From Rhizopus sp. PT2906 (lineage: Eukaryota; Mucoromycota; Mucoromycetes; Mucorales; Rhizopodaceae), in NCBI GenBank assembly GCA_025529335.1, contig JAMYHX010000022.1:62001-126000 (forward strand): a stretch of DNA of 64,000 nucleotides. Direction: 5' to 3'. Below, piece after piece: positions 20,486 through 32,148 of this stretch; the stretch's first letter is position 1, and every line of letters starts with the position of its first letter. The position numbers were made by a program, and so were the translations under genes. Below the pieces are notes generated by a model, which saw nothing but the letters and a program-made list of their open reading frames with translations, did not search any database and was not told the origin of the DNA.

Positions 20486-21014
20486 TTGCAGTATTTCTGT
20501 AATTAGTGTTATTAGAGTGATATGTTATAGTGATAACTCCGTGTCAGTTAAAATGAAAGGAGCGATAAAGATATGATTTTTTAAATGTAATCAACATCAA
20601 GGCATCTTATTTAGTAACAAATTTAAACGAGAGCATCAATACATTACTAACTGTTGATTTGTGACAAAATAAGCAAGAAAATGATGACAAACATATTATT
20701 TCCCATATGTGAAATGTTCAGTAAAAGTAGTCATCATTGTATCTTACTCTTTAGTCTGTTGTAGCTTACCAAAATATACATTCCTTATCTGGCTTTGTTT
20801 CTCTTGAAAACCACTAAAGACCATACCAAACTCATCTGTTGGATAAAGTAGTTCGTTTGTTGCATAAGATTACAGTCACAGCATGTGCCTTTTCCGCTTT
20901 TTAAGGAAATTGGATATACCCCACACACACACACTTTTTTCTTCTCTATTTCAAGGGCATTTTTACGTATCCTCTCTCTCTCTCTCTTTCTTTATAAACA
21001 TTATTTTTTTATAA
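20486..21014. other. Intergenic, upstream of the AtuA-like gene
   Basis: No gene seen. A short (CA)n run and a (CT)n pyrimidine tract (about 20968-20990) lie within 100 bases of the next start codon and are probably part of its promoter or leader. Confidence 0.5.
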
Positions 21015-23102
21015 ATGAGTATATCAGATCGTCCTGTCCGTATTGGTTGCTATTCTGCATTTTGGGGTGACTCTGTCGCTGCTGCTGTTCAACTTGTGGA
21101 GCATGAAGGAAAAAACTTAAATTATCTCGTTGCAGATTATTTGGCAGGTAATAAAGAAAAAGAAGAAGTATTGTTACAGCATAATTAACAAAAAGTGAAC
21201 CATAGAAATTACCATGGGTATCTTGGCTGCTCGTCGACAGCGACGTATCATGATGGGCAAAGACACAGACCGAGGCGCAGACTATATAGCAGAATTTCTT
21301 ACACTGGCGCTATCTAAAATCTTGCCAGACATTGCTCGTAACGGCACTAAAGTGATCACAAACGCTGGTGGGCTTGATCCCGTTGGATGCAAGAAAGCTA
21401 TTGAAGCTCTGTTAAACAAGATGGGTATTCAGAATATCAAGGTAGCTGCTGTATGGGGCGACGATGTCTTAAGCGACAAAGAAGACAGAACACTAGGCGC
21501 CTTTAAAGACGCTCATCCTTTTTCTACCTTGTCCGTTACTGAGCACAATTTGGATGCAGATCGATTGCCATCCAAGGACGAACCGATCGTCTCTTTGAAT
21601 GCTTACTTGGGTGCCAAAGGAATTGCAGCTGCATTAGATGAAGGTGCTCATATTGTGGTTACCGGCCGTGTTGTAGACTCGGCTCTCGTGGTTGGCCCGT
21701 TAATTCATGAGTTTGGCTGGAAAGAAGGAACAACAGAGAACTATTACGACTTGCTTGCATCTGCATCTTTGGCAGGACACATTATTGAATGCGGCTGTCA
21801 AGCGACGGGTGGTAACTTTACAGATTGGCACCTTGCCGCTCAATCACCTTATGGCGGGTATGCGAATATGGGTTACCCTATTGTTGAATTCACAAGATCA
21901 GGATCATTTGTAGTTACAAAGCCAGAAAAGACAGGCGGTTTGGTGACCCCTGCAACAGTATCGGAACAAATGCTCTATGAAATTCTGGACCCTGCCTTGT
22001 ATCTCTTACCAGATGTTATTTTGGATATGCGTCAAGTCACGTTAGCCCAAATTGGGCCTAACCGTGTTCTTGTGTCAGGCGCAAAGGGTAGACAGCCTAC
22101 ACCTTTTCTCAAGTGTTCGGGCATCTTTATGGATGGCTTCAAGATCAGTATTGAACTTTTGATTGGTGGTATAGATGCTAAAAAGAAAGCTTTAGCGGTT
22201 GGTGAAGCGGTCATTCGACGTGTACAGGGCATGTATAAAAAAATGGGTTTCTCTGATTTTAGGGGCTATAATATAGAAACCATTGGAGCTGAATCTCTAT
22301 TTGGGTATAAAGAATGGGCCTTGTCTGAGCAAGTCGTTTTGCTTACTTCTTTTATTTAGGCCGCACACAAAAGCAAATAATAGTCGTGAGGTTATGCTGC
22401 GACTAACCGCGCATCATGATAACCCAAAGGCATTGGGTCTGGTTGCTTTGGAAACTATTCCAGTAAGTATACTATTACTGCTTGGACTATTGATACTAAC
22501 TATATGGGCTATGATAGTCAGCTACGTGCATGGCTCCAGGAATCACTGGTAGTGGCACTGGACGTCCAAGGCCTGTTCCGAATCTTGTACATTTCCCATT
22601 ACTTGTCCCTAAATCCCAAGTGACTACATACTACGTTGCTGGTTCAGGGCCAGAAAGGTCTGTTCCATGGGGTTCTTGGGACTCGTCCATGTCCTATAGT
22701 AAGCCTTTGCATGTGCCTGCCATTCCCGAAATCACGTCAACGGAGCCTTTGGTTAAGACGGCTCTTATCAATGTCGCATATGGTCGCAGTGGTGATAAGG
22801 GCGACGTGTGTAATATTGGAATAATCGCTCGAGATCCCAAGTACTTACCTTATATCAAACGCTCAATCACGGCAGAGGCTGTTGCCGACCACATGAAGCA
22901 TCTTTGCAAAGGCAGTGTTGTTCGATTTGAACTTCCCGGCTCGCATGCTTTTAACTTTGTTCTGACCCATTCTCTTGGAGGCGGTGGTCTAAGTTCTCTT
23001 TTGATTGACAGACAAGGCAAGACGTTTGCTCAGATTTGCCTAAGCGGACTCTATGTAGAATTGCCTGCATCTATGATTCCTGATAAAGCAGCCAAGCTAT
23101 AA
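21015..23102 (+). CDS. AtuA-like (DUF1446) acyclic-terpene-utilisation family protein
   Basis: Four exons (21015-21147, 21206-22322, 22360-22462, 22518-23102) give 645 residues. The N-terminal two thirds match the AtuA/DUF1446 family: RIGCYSAFWGDS, YLAEITMGILAARR, VITNAGGLDPVGCKKAIEAL, YLGAKGIAAALDEGAHIVVT, GRVVDSALVVGPL and ECGCQATGGNFTDW. The last about 115 residues form the AtuA-like ferredoxin-fold domain (INVAYGRSGDKGDVCNIGII, LPGSHAFNFVLTHSLGGGG). In Pseudomonas, AtuA is needed for citronellol/geraniol catabolism; its reaction is poorly defined. The second intron is only 37 bases with an unusual GTCTGA donor, chosen because it alone keeps the conserved frame. First of three co-oriented metabolic genes. 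No targeting signal seen. Confidence 0.85.
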
Positions 23103-23392
23103 AGATATTTTTCTTCTTTAATATCTTTTATAAGGTTAATAATAAATGTATGCTGCTTAATCAATCTCTCAGCGTTTGATTATATCCTATTATAAGCTCA
23201 AATTGATTATTAACATAAGCGTAAATTCCTCTCAAGACAGCTTGCGTGGTTAAAGCCCTTCACGTCTTTTGAAGTAACTGAGTCAATTAGGTTTGCATTT
23301 TGTATCACAAACATTTCAATGTCAGCACATTTTAACAGAAATATACCGGTCGTTCGGAGAGAGTGTGTCATACTGTCTCTTTTACTTTTCTA

Positions 23393-24803
23393 ATGAGTTC
23401 TCAAGTTCAACAGTCTATTACTGAAACTATTAAACACCTGGACAAAGAACTTCGTGATATAAGTCTCAAGGTAAGTCTATAACGCAAAATAGTATTTGGC
23501 CAACCCAAGTTTTTCTTTGCTAGATCCACGATGATCCAGAATTGGGCAACCAGGAATTCCATGCCCATGAGCTACTCACAGACTACCTTGAGAAGAAAGG
23601 TTTTAAAGTGACACGTAATGCAGCTGGCCTTTCTACTGCCTTCATTGCTGAATTTTCTAACAGCAAGTCGGGTAGACGTGTCGGTTTCTGCTGTGAATAT
23701 GATGCTTTACCTGGGTATATGTCCTCCTGTACTGTCTTTTTGAGAAATAGACTGACACTTTTGATAGCATAGGACACGGTTGTGGACATAATTTGATATC
23801 CATTCAAGGATTAGCCTGTGCTATTAGTATCAAAACGTTGATGGAACAGGATCTAGTCAAGGGATCTGTTGTTCTTTTTGGCACACCTGCTGAAGAAACA
23901 ACAAGCGGCAAGTTGAACTTTGTAAAGGAGGGCGTTGTTCAAGATAAAGTAGATTTTGCCATGATGCTTGTAAGCCTCTACTTCATTTACAAAACTGAAA
24001 AATCGAAATTGAGACATTTTTGTAGCATCCTTTTGCTAAAGACGGCTTATATCCCAATATGTTGGCACTGGATTCACTTGATGTTGAATTCTTTGGTAAA
24101 GCTTCTCATGCAGGCATGGCGCCTTGGGAAGGTATCAATGCTTTGGATGCCTTGATGCAAGCATTTGATAATATTGGAATGCTGAGACAACAAACATTAC
24201 CTACGAATAGGCAAGTATATCACGTTCATGAAGTTGTATTGTATATCTAACACCTATACTAGAATTCACGGTATTATTACCAAAGGCGGAGACGCAGCCA
24301 ATGTGATTCCTGCTTATGCTTCAGCTAAATTCTATGCTCGTTCTCTCACCAAAAATCAATTGGCTGAACTCAAGCCCAAGGTTGAAAACTGCTTCAAGGC
24401 AGCAGCTCTTGCCACTGGCTGCCAAATCAAACTCTCTTGGGGCCCGTTAGGCCCTATTGACGATGTCTTTATGAATGACACCCTTACAGCCGTCTATAAG
24501 ACGTACATGGAAGATGAGGGCGTATCATATCTGCCCCGTACAGAGGAAGAAAAGATAACAAGTGGAAGTACTGATATGGGCAATTTTAGCTACGTGGTAC
24601 CATCTATCCACCCCGCATTTGGTATTTGTACCGATGCATCCAATCATAGTAAAGAGTTTGCAGCCGCAGCTAGAACCGAAATAGCACATAAGCGCACACT
24701 CACTGCTGCCAAATGCCTTAGCTTTACTGCTGCTGATGTTTTACTGAAAGACGAGCTGTATGACCAAGTCGTCAAAGACTTTAAAAAAGGAAAGGCACAG
24801 TAA
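23393..24803 (+). CDS. M20-family amidohydrolase (PM20D2-like)
   Basis: Six exons. Metallopeptidase M20 landmarks are in order: IHDDPELGNQEFHAHELLTD, GRRVGFCCEYDALPG, then IGHGCGHNLISIQG with metal-binding His residues, LFGTPAEETTSGK with the catalytic/metal Glu pair, and the dimerisation segment FFGKASHAGMAPWEGINALD. Later come GIITKGGDAANVIPAYASAK and STDMGNFSYVVPSIHPAFGI with the late His ligand. The HGCGHN and PAEE wording and the STDMGNVS-type motif point to the M20D/PM20D2 branch (dipeptide or N-acyl amino-acid hydrolases) and not carboxypeptidase S. Predicted cytosolic zinc enzyme; substrate unknown. It sits 290 bases after the AtuA-like gene and 116 before the CoA ligase, all on one strand. 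Confidence 0.85.
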
Positions 24804-24919
24804 GATATGTGCAACCTTTTAATAAATATATAAGCCTTTCCTTATGCAAAACAAATTCTCACGAGTTTTAGACCGCATTAAACATTCTTTTTTACTTTTT
24901 CTTTCTCTTTAAACCAGTC

Positions 24920-27131
24920 ATGGTGAATACAGTAGAAAATGAACATGAATTAATAGACGCAGAGCTTTGGAAAGCTGCAGCCAAGCAGATCGATTGGTTT
25001 GAGCATCCTACCTCTGTCTTGGGTCTACGTGACGGACCAAATCCATACATATGGTTTCCGAATGGTACGCTTAATACGTGCTTCAACTGTCTTGACCGTC
25101 ACTTGCCTTCACTTGCAAATCAGCCTTGTCTCATATACGATTCGCCTGTGACCAACACAAAGATGACATTGACATATCAGCAAGTGCTTGACCAGGTTCA
25201 GCTGCTGGCTGGCGTCCTACGGTCTCACGGTGTGCACAAAGGTGATACCGTCTTAATATATATGCCGATGGTACCTGAAGCTGTCTTTGGGCTCTTGGCA
25301 TGCGCTCGACTTGGTGCAGTACACAGTGTTGTCTTTGGCGGCTTTGCGCCTAAAGAGCTGGCAAAACGAATAGACGATTGTCAGCCCAAGGTTGTGTTAA
25401 CAGCAAGCTGTGGTATTGAGCCAAAACGCGTCATTGCCTATAAGCGTAAGTTTTTCACAAGCACGAAGAGGACTTTTTTACTTATAGGGCTTTTTTCTTT
25501 ATGTAGCCTTGTTAGAATCTGCATTAAGTATGTGCAGATATCAAGTGCCTACGCGCATTGTGTATCAGCGACCTAACCAGGTGCAGGCAGAACTAAGAAG
25601 AGGTGATTTTGATTATTATCAGGAAATAGAAAAGGTTCGAGCCCAGAATAATGCTGTCAAGGAATGTGTTCCTGTGTCGAGTGATGATCCTCTATACATT
25701 CTTTATACGAGTGGTACAACAGGACAGCCAAAGGTGAGGTAAGAAGGGGAGTGTTGTTACATGTATTCACTATTCTCCTTTTTTAGGGTGTCGTTCGCTC
25801 TAATGGTGGGAATGCTGTTGTGTTACGGTGGTCAACTGAATATGTATTTAACATAAGAAAAGGCGATACAATCTTTACTGCAAGTGATATTGGGTAAGAT
25901 ATCTTTTTTTATGGTATACAGCTTACTAGACGGTATAATGTATAGATGGGCCGTCAGTCACAGCTTTACAGTATATGGTCCTCTTCTGACAGGTGCAACC
26001 ACGATCTTGTATGAAGGTAAACCTATCGGCACACCTGACGCAGGCGCGTTTTGGCGCTTGGTGTCTGAGTATGGTGCCAAGACGATGTTTACAGCACCTA
26101 CAGCAATGCGTGCAATCGCACGTGAGGATCCAAAGGGAGAGATGGCCAAGAGATACGACCTAAGCAAACTGACAAGCTTATTCTTGGCCGGTGAACGAAG
26201 TGATCCTGAGACGCTCAAATGGTGTCAACAGGTGGTCGGAGACCATTGCACGGTGATTGATAACTACTGGAGTACTGAATGTAAGTTTGAAACGATGTGA
26301 TGATATAATACTTTATACTAATTAAGAAAAAGTGGGCTCACCTGTGACAGCCACTTGTGCAGGTGTAGAAAAGAACCCGCGTAAGGCAGTCAAGTGGGGT
26401 TCTGCCGGCCGCCAAGTGCCTGGGTCAATCATTTGCGTGTTAAAGGAAGATACATTAGAAGAGTACAAGGAGCCCAATAAGTTTGGTAATATTGTCTTGA
26501 AGCTGCCTTTACCACCCGGTGCATTTCCTACATTATGGAAAAACGATGAAGGGTACAAGAAGAGTTATTTTGACAAGTTTCCGGGATACTATGACACCGG
26601 AGACGCAGGCATGATTGACGAAGAAGGGTAAATTTAAAAGCACGATGCCATGGGCTCGTATTTATGATTCTCGATAGATTTGTTCATATCATGTCAAGAA
26701 CAGACGATATTATTAATGTTGCTGGCCATCGTTTGTCGACTGGATCAATCGAACAAATCCTCATCTCACATCCTTCTGTAGCCGAGTGTTGTGTGGTTCC
26801 ATTAGCGGATCAATTAAAGGGTCATGTACCCTTAGGTATCCTTGTACTCAATCGAGCGCATGAGGATACGAAGCAATTGATAAAGGAATTGATTGAAGCT
26901 ACGCGTCGAGATTTGGGAGCTATTGCTTGCTTTGAAAAGGCAGTGATTGTGCCTCGATTGCCCAAAACAAGAAGTGGAAAGGTGCTAAGAAAAAGCATTC
27001 GTGAAATGGTAGATGGTAAACCAATCGTAGTACCAGCGACAATTGAAGATGAAAACACTCTATTTGAGATTCATGAGATATTGAAGCAAAATCAATTGAT
27101 TCCATTTAAACAAAAGGCTTCAAAACTTTAA
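24920..27131 (+). CDS. Short-chain acyl-CoA synthetase (propionyl/acetyl-CoA synthetase-like, ACSS3/PrpE type)
   Basis: Adenylate-forming ligase that joins a short carboxylic acid to CoA using ATP. About six exons, roughly 640 residues. Seen in order: the ACS N-terminal segment (WFPNGTLNTCFNCLDRHL), VLIYMPMVPEAVFGLLACAR and LGAVHSVVFGGFAPKELAKR, P-loop ILYTSGTTGQPKGVVR, DIGWAVSHSF, VIDNYWSTESGSPV, the ADP hinge YYDTGDAG, SRTDDIINVAGHRLSTG, and the C-terminal acylated-lysine motif PKTRSGKVLRKSIR. The full adenylation and swivelling domains are present, so it should be active. The wording KGHVPLGILVL and GERSDPETLKW favours the propionate/ACSS3 branch over acetyl-CoA synthetase, but this needs a tree. 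No clear mitochondrial presequence. Confidence 0.88.
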
Positions 27132-27522
27132 ATAAAGACCTCTCTAGTTAAGACAAGATCATCTCTTTACCCCAACCATTCACTTTTGTCTGTCTTTTCT
27201 CTTAGTGTTTCAATATAGTTGAATCAGCCTTTGCAAGTGTACATTTAAAGGTATTATATACATATATGTATATTATTTCTTTTAATTTTGCTCTTGTTTA
27301 TCATTTGCAAAAAAAAAAGAAAGGCGTGTGTGATGTGTATACGTTTCTCTCTCTCTTTGCTCTGTCTGAAATTAAAAAAGCACACAAAAAGCATTCTAAA
27401 CCATTTTTATGCCAAGTTCAATTTCCTTGTAGTCTTATTGGTGGACTTGTTTTCTTTGAAGTACTAAAGTAGTGCTTGTCTTTATTTTTTATTTCTTTCC
27501 TCTAAAACATATTCTATACTTT
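27132..27522. other. Intergenic between CoA ligase and PP2C gene
   Basis: No gene seen. T-rich leader and a (TC)n run near 27346-27356 precede the phosphatase start. Confidence 0.5.
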
Positions 27523-28847
27523 ATGGGACAAACATTACCAGAGCCAAACAAGGAGAAGTATACAAGTGAAGGAAATGATAAGAAAGTGATGTATGGAGCA
27601 TCATGTATGCAAGGATGGAGAGCGAGTAAATATAAATTAAATGTTCATATTACAAATGCACCAACGTTATTATTATGATTTATAGACATGGAAGACGCTC
27701 ATACTGCATTGACTTCCTATGCAAATACTGGTGCCAGCTTTTTTGCTGTATTTGATGGGCATGGAGGTATGTAAATAAGGTTTATTTTGATCGTATCCGT
27801 TCATTCTGTGTAACTGCTTTATGTGTGGCAGGATCTCAGGTTGCATCATATAGTGGAAAGACATTGTATAAAAAGATCATGAATTCACCTGCATTTGAAA
27901 AAGGAAGATATAGAGAAACGATTCGTAGTGGATATTACGCTATCGATGAAGAGCTTAAGCGAGGTACAGCAATGTAAACAAAAACAAAAACAAAATGCCT
28001 CATTCTTTTTATAGACCCTGAGCTCATGAATAGTAACTCTGGATGTACCGCTGTGGTTGCTATAGTGACAAAGAATGATGTGCTTTATGTGGTAAGGATA
28101 GTAAAAAAAAATCTTTTTTTTTCTCAAGTACACAATCTCTCATCATCATTTATCCATTTAGAGTAATGCAGGCGATTCAAGAAGTGTTATTAGTACAAGA
28201 GATGGTAAGGGTGTACCATTGACACAAGATCATAAGCCAAAACATCCAGATGAGCATACAAGGATAAAGAATGCAGGTGGATTTGTAGAAAATGGACGTG
28301 TAAATGGTAAGCATACCATGTATACACAACGATGTATGACGAGTGACTTATTTTAATGCGTCTCAGGCCACTTGGCTTTATCTCGAGCACTCGGTGACTT
28401 TACTTTTAAATCAAATACCCAATTGACACCAGATAGACAAGCTGTAACAGGTTCATATCTTGAAAATACATAGATGGAATATACTCATGGTATTTTATAG
28501 CTGAACCCGACATTATTGAACATCTCATTACGGATCATGATGAGTTTATGGTACTAGCCTGTGATGGTATATGGGACTGTCTATCAAGCCAAGAAGTGGT
28601 TGACTTTATACGCTATAAATTATGCGAACATAAATCATTAGGCATAATCTGTGAAGAATTGATGGACTTTTGTCTGTCTGAGACGGATAACTATAGTGGC
28701 ATCGGCTGCGACAATATGACAGTGATCATTGTTGCCTTTTTGAGAAAGAAGACACCTCAACAGTGGTATGATTGGATGGCATCCAAATCACCACCCAAGA
28801 TGCCAATTAAAAAGCAAGTGTTGTTGACACAAAAGGAAGAAGAATAA
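27523..28847 (+). CDS. PP2C-type protein phosphatase (Ptc2/Ptc3-like)
   Basis: Mg/Mn-dependent Ser/Thr phosphatase of the Ptc1-3 group, which reverses stress MAPK and checkpoint phosphorylation in yeasts. The family opening MGQTLPEPNKEK (MGQtLSEP type) allows N-myristoylation at Gly2. Motifs across about seven exons: YGASCMQGWRDMEDAH with metal Asp, FFAVFDGHGGSQVA, NSGCTAVVAIV, VSNAGDSRSV, LTQDHKPKHPDEHTRIKNAG, NGHLALSRALGDFTFK, EPDIIEHLITDHDEFMVLAC then DGIWDCLSSQEVVDFI, and CDNMTVIIVAF with the last metal Asp. All catalytic residues are seen. It ends only 9 bases before the stop of the convergent RNA triphosphatase gene, so their 3' UTRs must overlap. Confidence 0.9.
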
Positions 28848-28856
28848 AGTCGGTAT

Positions 28857-29983
28857 TTATTGCTTCAAGGCGCTTCTACCTAATACGCGAATATTATTTA
28901 CAAATACTTCAATCATTTGTGTATAGTGCGATTGTTCTTTTCTACTGTATTTTAATCTTTCGGCTGCAAGAAGTTTTGAGTCTGCAAACTCCAATTCTAA
29001 TTCATGACGTGGGTCAGAGTCCTCTTTCTATAATGCAATGAGTTCATTTATCCTAAAACAACAACAACTTACACTCGATTTGACTTGAGTCAGATCGAAA
29101 CTGATCCCTCCGTGTTGATATGATATCCGATCCTTGACTCTTTCATAAGTACATTCCATGTTTGGTTTTGGTCCTAAAGAGAGATAATATAAATATCCAA
29201 TGTTGAAATAAAACTCTTTAGCTTACGGGGATGTTCAACATTGATCGAGATTCTAAAGTCCAATGGTTGATTAGGTGCATGAACATTAAGATCAGCAACA
29301 CGCTCCTTTTCAATAATGCCATTAGGTACAATCTGTCCCTGTTGGTCCACTGTCACTCGCCATCTTCCTTTTGAGTTGGGTATGTCATAAAACTTGTCAA
29401 TCTCGTTGGTATGCTTATATCGAATACGCTCTCCCTTTTAAAAATAAATGAGTGTCATGTTGGCTTTTATTTAACTTACTTTATAGTCTTTTGCCTGTGT
29501 CTTGTTGACCATATCATTAAGCAGCTTATTAAAATGACGATGCTGTTCTAGTGACATGTTTGTTTGAAAACGAACATTTCTCTCATGCTCTGGTTGTAAA
29601 ACTATTTGTACGTGTTAAAAAAACATCGATTTGAACTTTTTTTTTTTTTTACTTGTTTCTGTGAGAGCATTCAAATTAATTCTCCTGTTTGTTCTTCTAT
29701 CTACAAAGATGCCAAATTTTGCTTCAATCTAACAAAAATAGGTGTCAATAGAGCCGATATATTCTTGATTATAATAATAGTAATAGTAGTAATTTACTTC
29801 CACATTCTTATAATGACAATAATTTCCTATAAAGTCTGCAATGTATTTAATAATGTCGTCAACTGGTCTAATGTGGAGAATAGAAGGTTCTCTGACTAGA
29901 TGTTGAATATTTGGTTTCTTTATCTCAGGCGCTTTTCTTTCTAGTTCATCAGCCTTTCGCTTTTCGCCCGTTGTTAAATCCAT
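28857..29983 (-). CDS. mRNA-capping polynucleotide 5'-triphosphatase, Cet1 family
   Basis: Removes the gamma phosphate from nascent pre-mRNA, the first step of capping; the fungal enzyme is a metal-dependent beta-barrel unlike the animal one. About six short exons, roughly 290 residues. Metal-binding Glu motifs of the family are visible: IEAKFGIF (motif A) and ELELEF near the C-terminus. Tunnel-wall segments are RFQTNMSLEQHRHFNKLLN, ERIRYKHTNEIDKFYDI, RISINVEHPRK and ERVKDRISYQHGG. The N-terminus carries KRKADELERKAPEIKK, a likely nuclear signal. ATG 29983 is preferred over an upstream in-frame ATG at 30025 that would add a hydrophobic leader unsuited to a nuclear enzyme. Shorter than Saccharomyces Cet1, as in other filamentous fungi. 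Confidence 0.85.
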
Positions 29984-30197
29984 AGTAAAAGAAAGAAAGA
30001 AAAGAAATAGCTTTACAAGCCACACAGATGTAATAAGAACAACAATTAGAACAGAATATATATATAAAAAGAAATTATATTTTATTTTCTGCTTTCTTCC
30101 TTGTGATTCAGTTTGCAGTGCGGCTGGTAAATGTCTGTTTGCAAAAAAATAAATGTCATTTAGCAGAAAATAAATATCACAAACCTACTAAATCAAA

Positions 30198-30685
30198 TCA
30201 ACGGCAAGTAAACAATTTAGGGCGTGATCCCTTTTCTCTTAAGCCGGTTAGAATTTTCTTGAAATTCAGTGCGACTGCAAGATCACAATTCTACCGTTGT
30301 AATCCATGACAGAGTACAATAAGTCTAGTCTTTCTCTTGTAGGGTCTTGGATTGCATATTGTTTTAAAGTTTTCCAACTTACTCACACATAATGGACAGA
30401 AGGACGACGTTCTGAATTCATCAAGAAAACTTCGAATCCGTCTTTTTTGAGCATTTGGATCAGGCCCTTGTTTCTTGTTGGCTCTTGATATTTTGTGTTA
30501 GGAGCAGACCAATTACCAAGAACAAGAACAGCATCAGAACCAAATTTTTGTTTGAGCTTTTTCACCAACATAAGGTCAGCTTGATCATAATTTGAAGGAG
30601 AACTTCATTTTGCGAAACGGCAAGACTTGTAGCTTTTCCAATATCTGGCCTGCCTGCTGCTTTAATGTGGTCAACGTGATTATAT
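30198..30685 (-). pseudogene. Fanzor (eukaryotic TnpB-like) nuclease remnant, copy 2
   Basis: The minus strand shows LTTLKQQAGQILEKLQVLPF, RKMKFSFK, a frame break, then YDQADLMLVKKLKQKFGSDA with VLVLGNWSAPNTKYQEP and LIQMLKKDGFEVFLM. A second break leads into DEFRTSSFCPLCVSKLENFK, then NPRPYKRKTRLIVLCHGLQR, a stop, and NCDLAVALNFKKILTGLREK. This order (WSAP core, DEFRTS, first CxxC, NPRP, CHGL, then the degenerate W-N-R-D-x-A element before LNF) is that of TnpB/Fanzor-type proteins common in Mucorales. The second Cys pair is missing, apparently deleted between CHGLQR and CDLAVALNF. It belongs to a different subfamily from the copy at 17.7-18.2 kb. Dead copy; upstream half not recognised. Confidence 0.7.
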
Positions 30686-31090
30686 ATCAATGCTATTATT
30701 GTTGTCAGTACTCTTATTCTCATCAGATGCGATAGAGGAATGTAAAGTAGAATGTGTGCTCTACTTTATTATACTCGAGTTATTATAATGATCCATATCA
30801 AACACGTCAATTACTACCTACTTTTCCTTTTTCTAGTTATACACTCTTTTCGGAAAGTAAATTCGCCTGTGATCGAAAATAAATACACCCATGGTGAGAA
30901 CAAAATTCATGTTGCATGAAATGTAAATTCGTCGTCGCCAAGAATATTAACAGGTGGGCTCTGTCTTGGAGTTGAAATTAACTCTTTTGACATGATGTCG
31001 TTTTATTCAAACATATTTTTCTTTGTCGTCTTTTTACGCAAATAATTTTTTCAATAATTAATAAAAATACAGTAGTTGACTGTCACATTC

Positions 31091-31521
31091 TCATATTTGT
31101 CTGTAATACCATGATTTTTGTAGTCAGCATTAGATGTAATAAAAGTCAATCATTTGTATATATATATATATATCTTACCTTCCACTACGTTTTTGGACGA
31201 CTCCCTTTTGTTGTAGAGAGGTAGTTGTTTGCTCATTCTTCCCTTTCATGTAAGCTTTTTTTTTGAAAGCCATGAAGGAAGAAGCTTGTCTCAATACCCT
31301 GTGGTAATCAAAGAAAGACAGACAAAAGAAAAGTAGAAAAAGAAAAATGTGGTCAGTTATACTTACAATGATTTTTTCTGCCTCCATTTACGATATTAAA
31401 TTTAAAATATTATATTTATATATTTACTGACATTATGGGATGCTTGTGTTGTGAACTGACTTGACTCTGCTGAGCTTTTTTGCAGTAATGATTGATCCTG
31501 AGACAAAGAAAACCGATGCAT
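31091..31521 (-). CDS. Small basic protein of unknown function, four-exon model with an 11-base exon
   Basis: A hand-built model: MHRFSLSQDQSLLQKSSAES then SQFTTQASHN, an 11-base exon at 31367-31377 encoding KKS plus part of Leu, then VLRQASSFMAFKKKAYMKGK continuing NEQTTTSLQQKGVVQKRSGR, and a last exon coding QI and stop. Total about 76 residues, very basic, no membrane segment. Each junction has a GT/AG pair and phase agreement, which is the only support; no family recognised. An AT repeat (31158-31172) sits in the last intron. An alternative reading starts at MEAEKII (31387) with a retained first intron. Confidence 0.4.
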
Positions 31522-32029
31522 TTCTGTTGTTGTTTTAAAGATATCAACTCAATAGACTTATTTGATAAAGTAATCTCAATGATAGAATATTAATACAGTA
31601 TATAGACAAAGGCTTATATGTAAGAAAGGTTCAATTAATGGTATAGATCATAATATTATGGATGGTCAGTTGTGGTATATTTGCAAGCTTCCAGAAAGGA
31701 TTGCGATTACAGAAAATTAACAAATATAATTGTGCTAATTGCCATAGCCTCAATAGATACGCAATTACGATTAACCATTGGTTAAATACAACGCTTAGGA
31801 AGAAAGAGAAGGTACGAATAGACAACTGTTTACATTTAGAAAAAGTCACAATAGGGCCTTGTTAATCAATGGATAAAGTAAAATTTCGAAAACGACAATC
31901 ATTTGGTAACAGGCCGCCAGTTATTTTTCATCTATTTTTCGATGACGCACAAAATTATCAGTTTATATTTGTATATAAAAAAAGGAGGGTGGGTTTTTAT
32001 GGGTGTGTATCGTTGTGTGTGCGTGTGTG

Positions 32030-32060
<31 letters not shown>

Positions 32061-32148
32061 ATTGTGTGTGTTGTGTTCATATAAAAAAAAAGAGAGAGAG
32101 AATGGTAAGTTGGTAGATAGATAGGTGTGATGAGTTGTATGTCGCATT
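31522..32148. other. Intergenic stretch, 3' side of RHO1
   Basis: No gene seen apart from the (GT)n repeat noted separately. Frames of 65-73 codons here are shadows of AT-rich or repeat sequence. Probably includes the RHO1 3' UTR. Confidence 0.5.
32016..32070 (+). repeat. (GT)n microsatellite
   Basis: About 55 bases of GT with a few interruptions, in the 3' flank of the RHO1 gene. Confidence 0.9.

Noticed and set aside
30383..30571. A small intact 62-residue gene (VLGNWSAPNTKYQEP...)
   Set aside because: It is one frame segment of a broken Fanzor-like gene; the homology continues in other frames on both sides.
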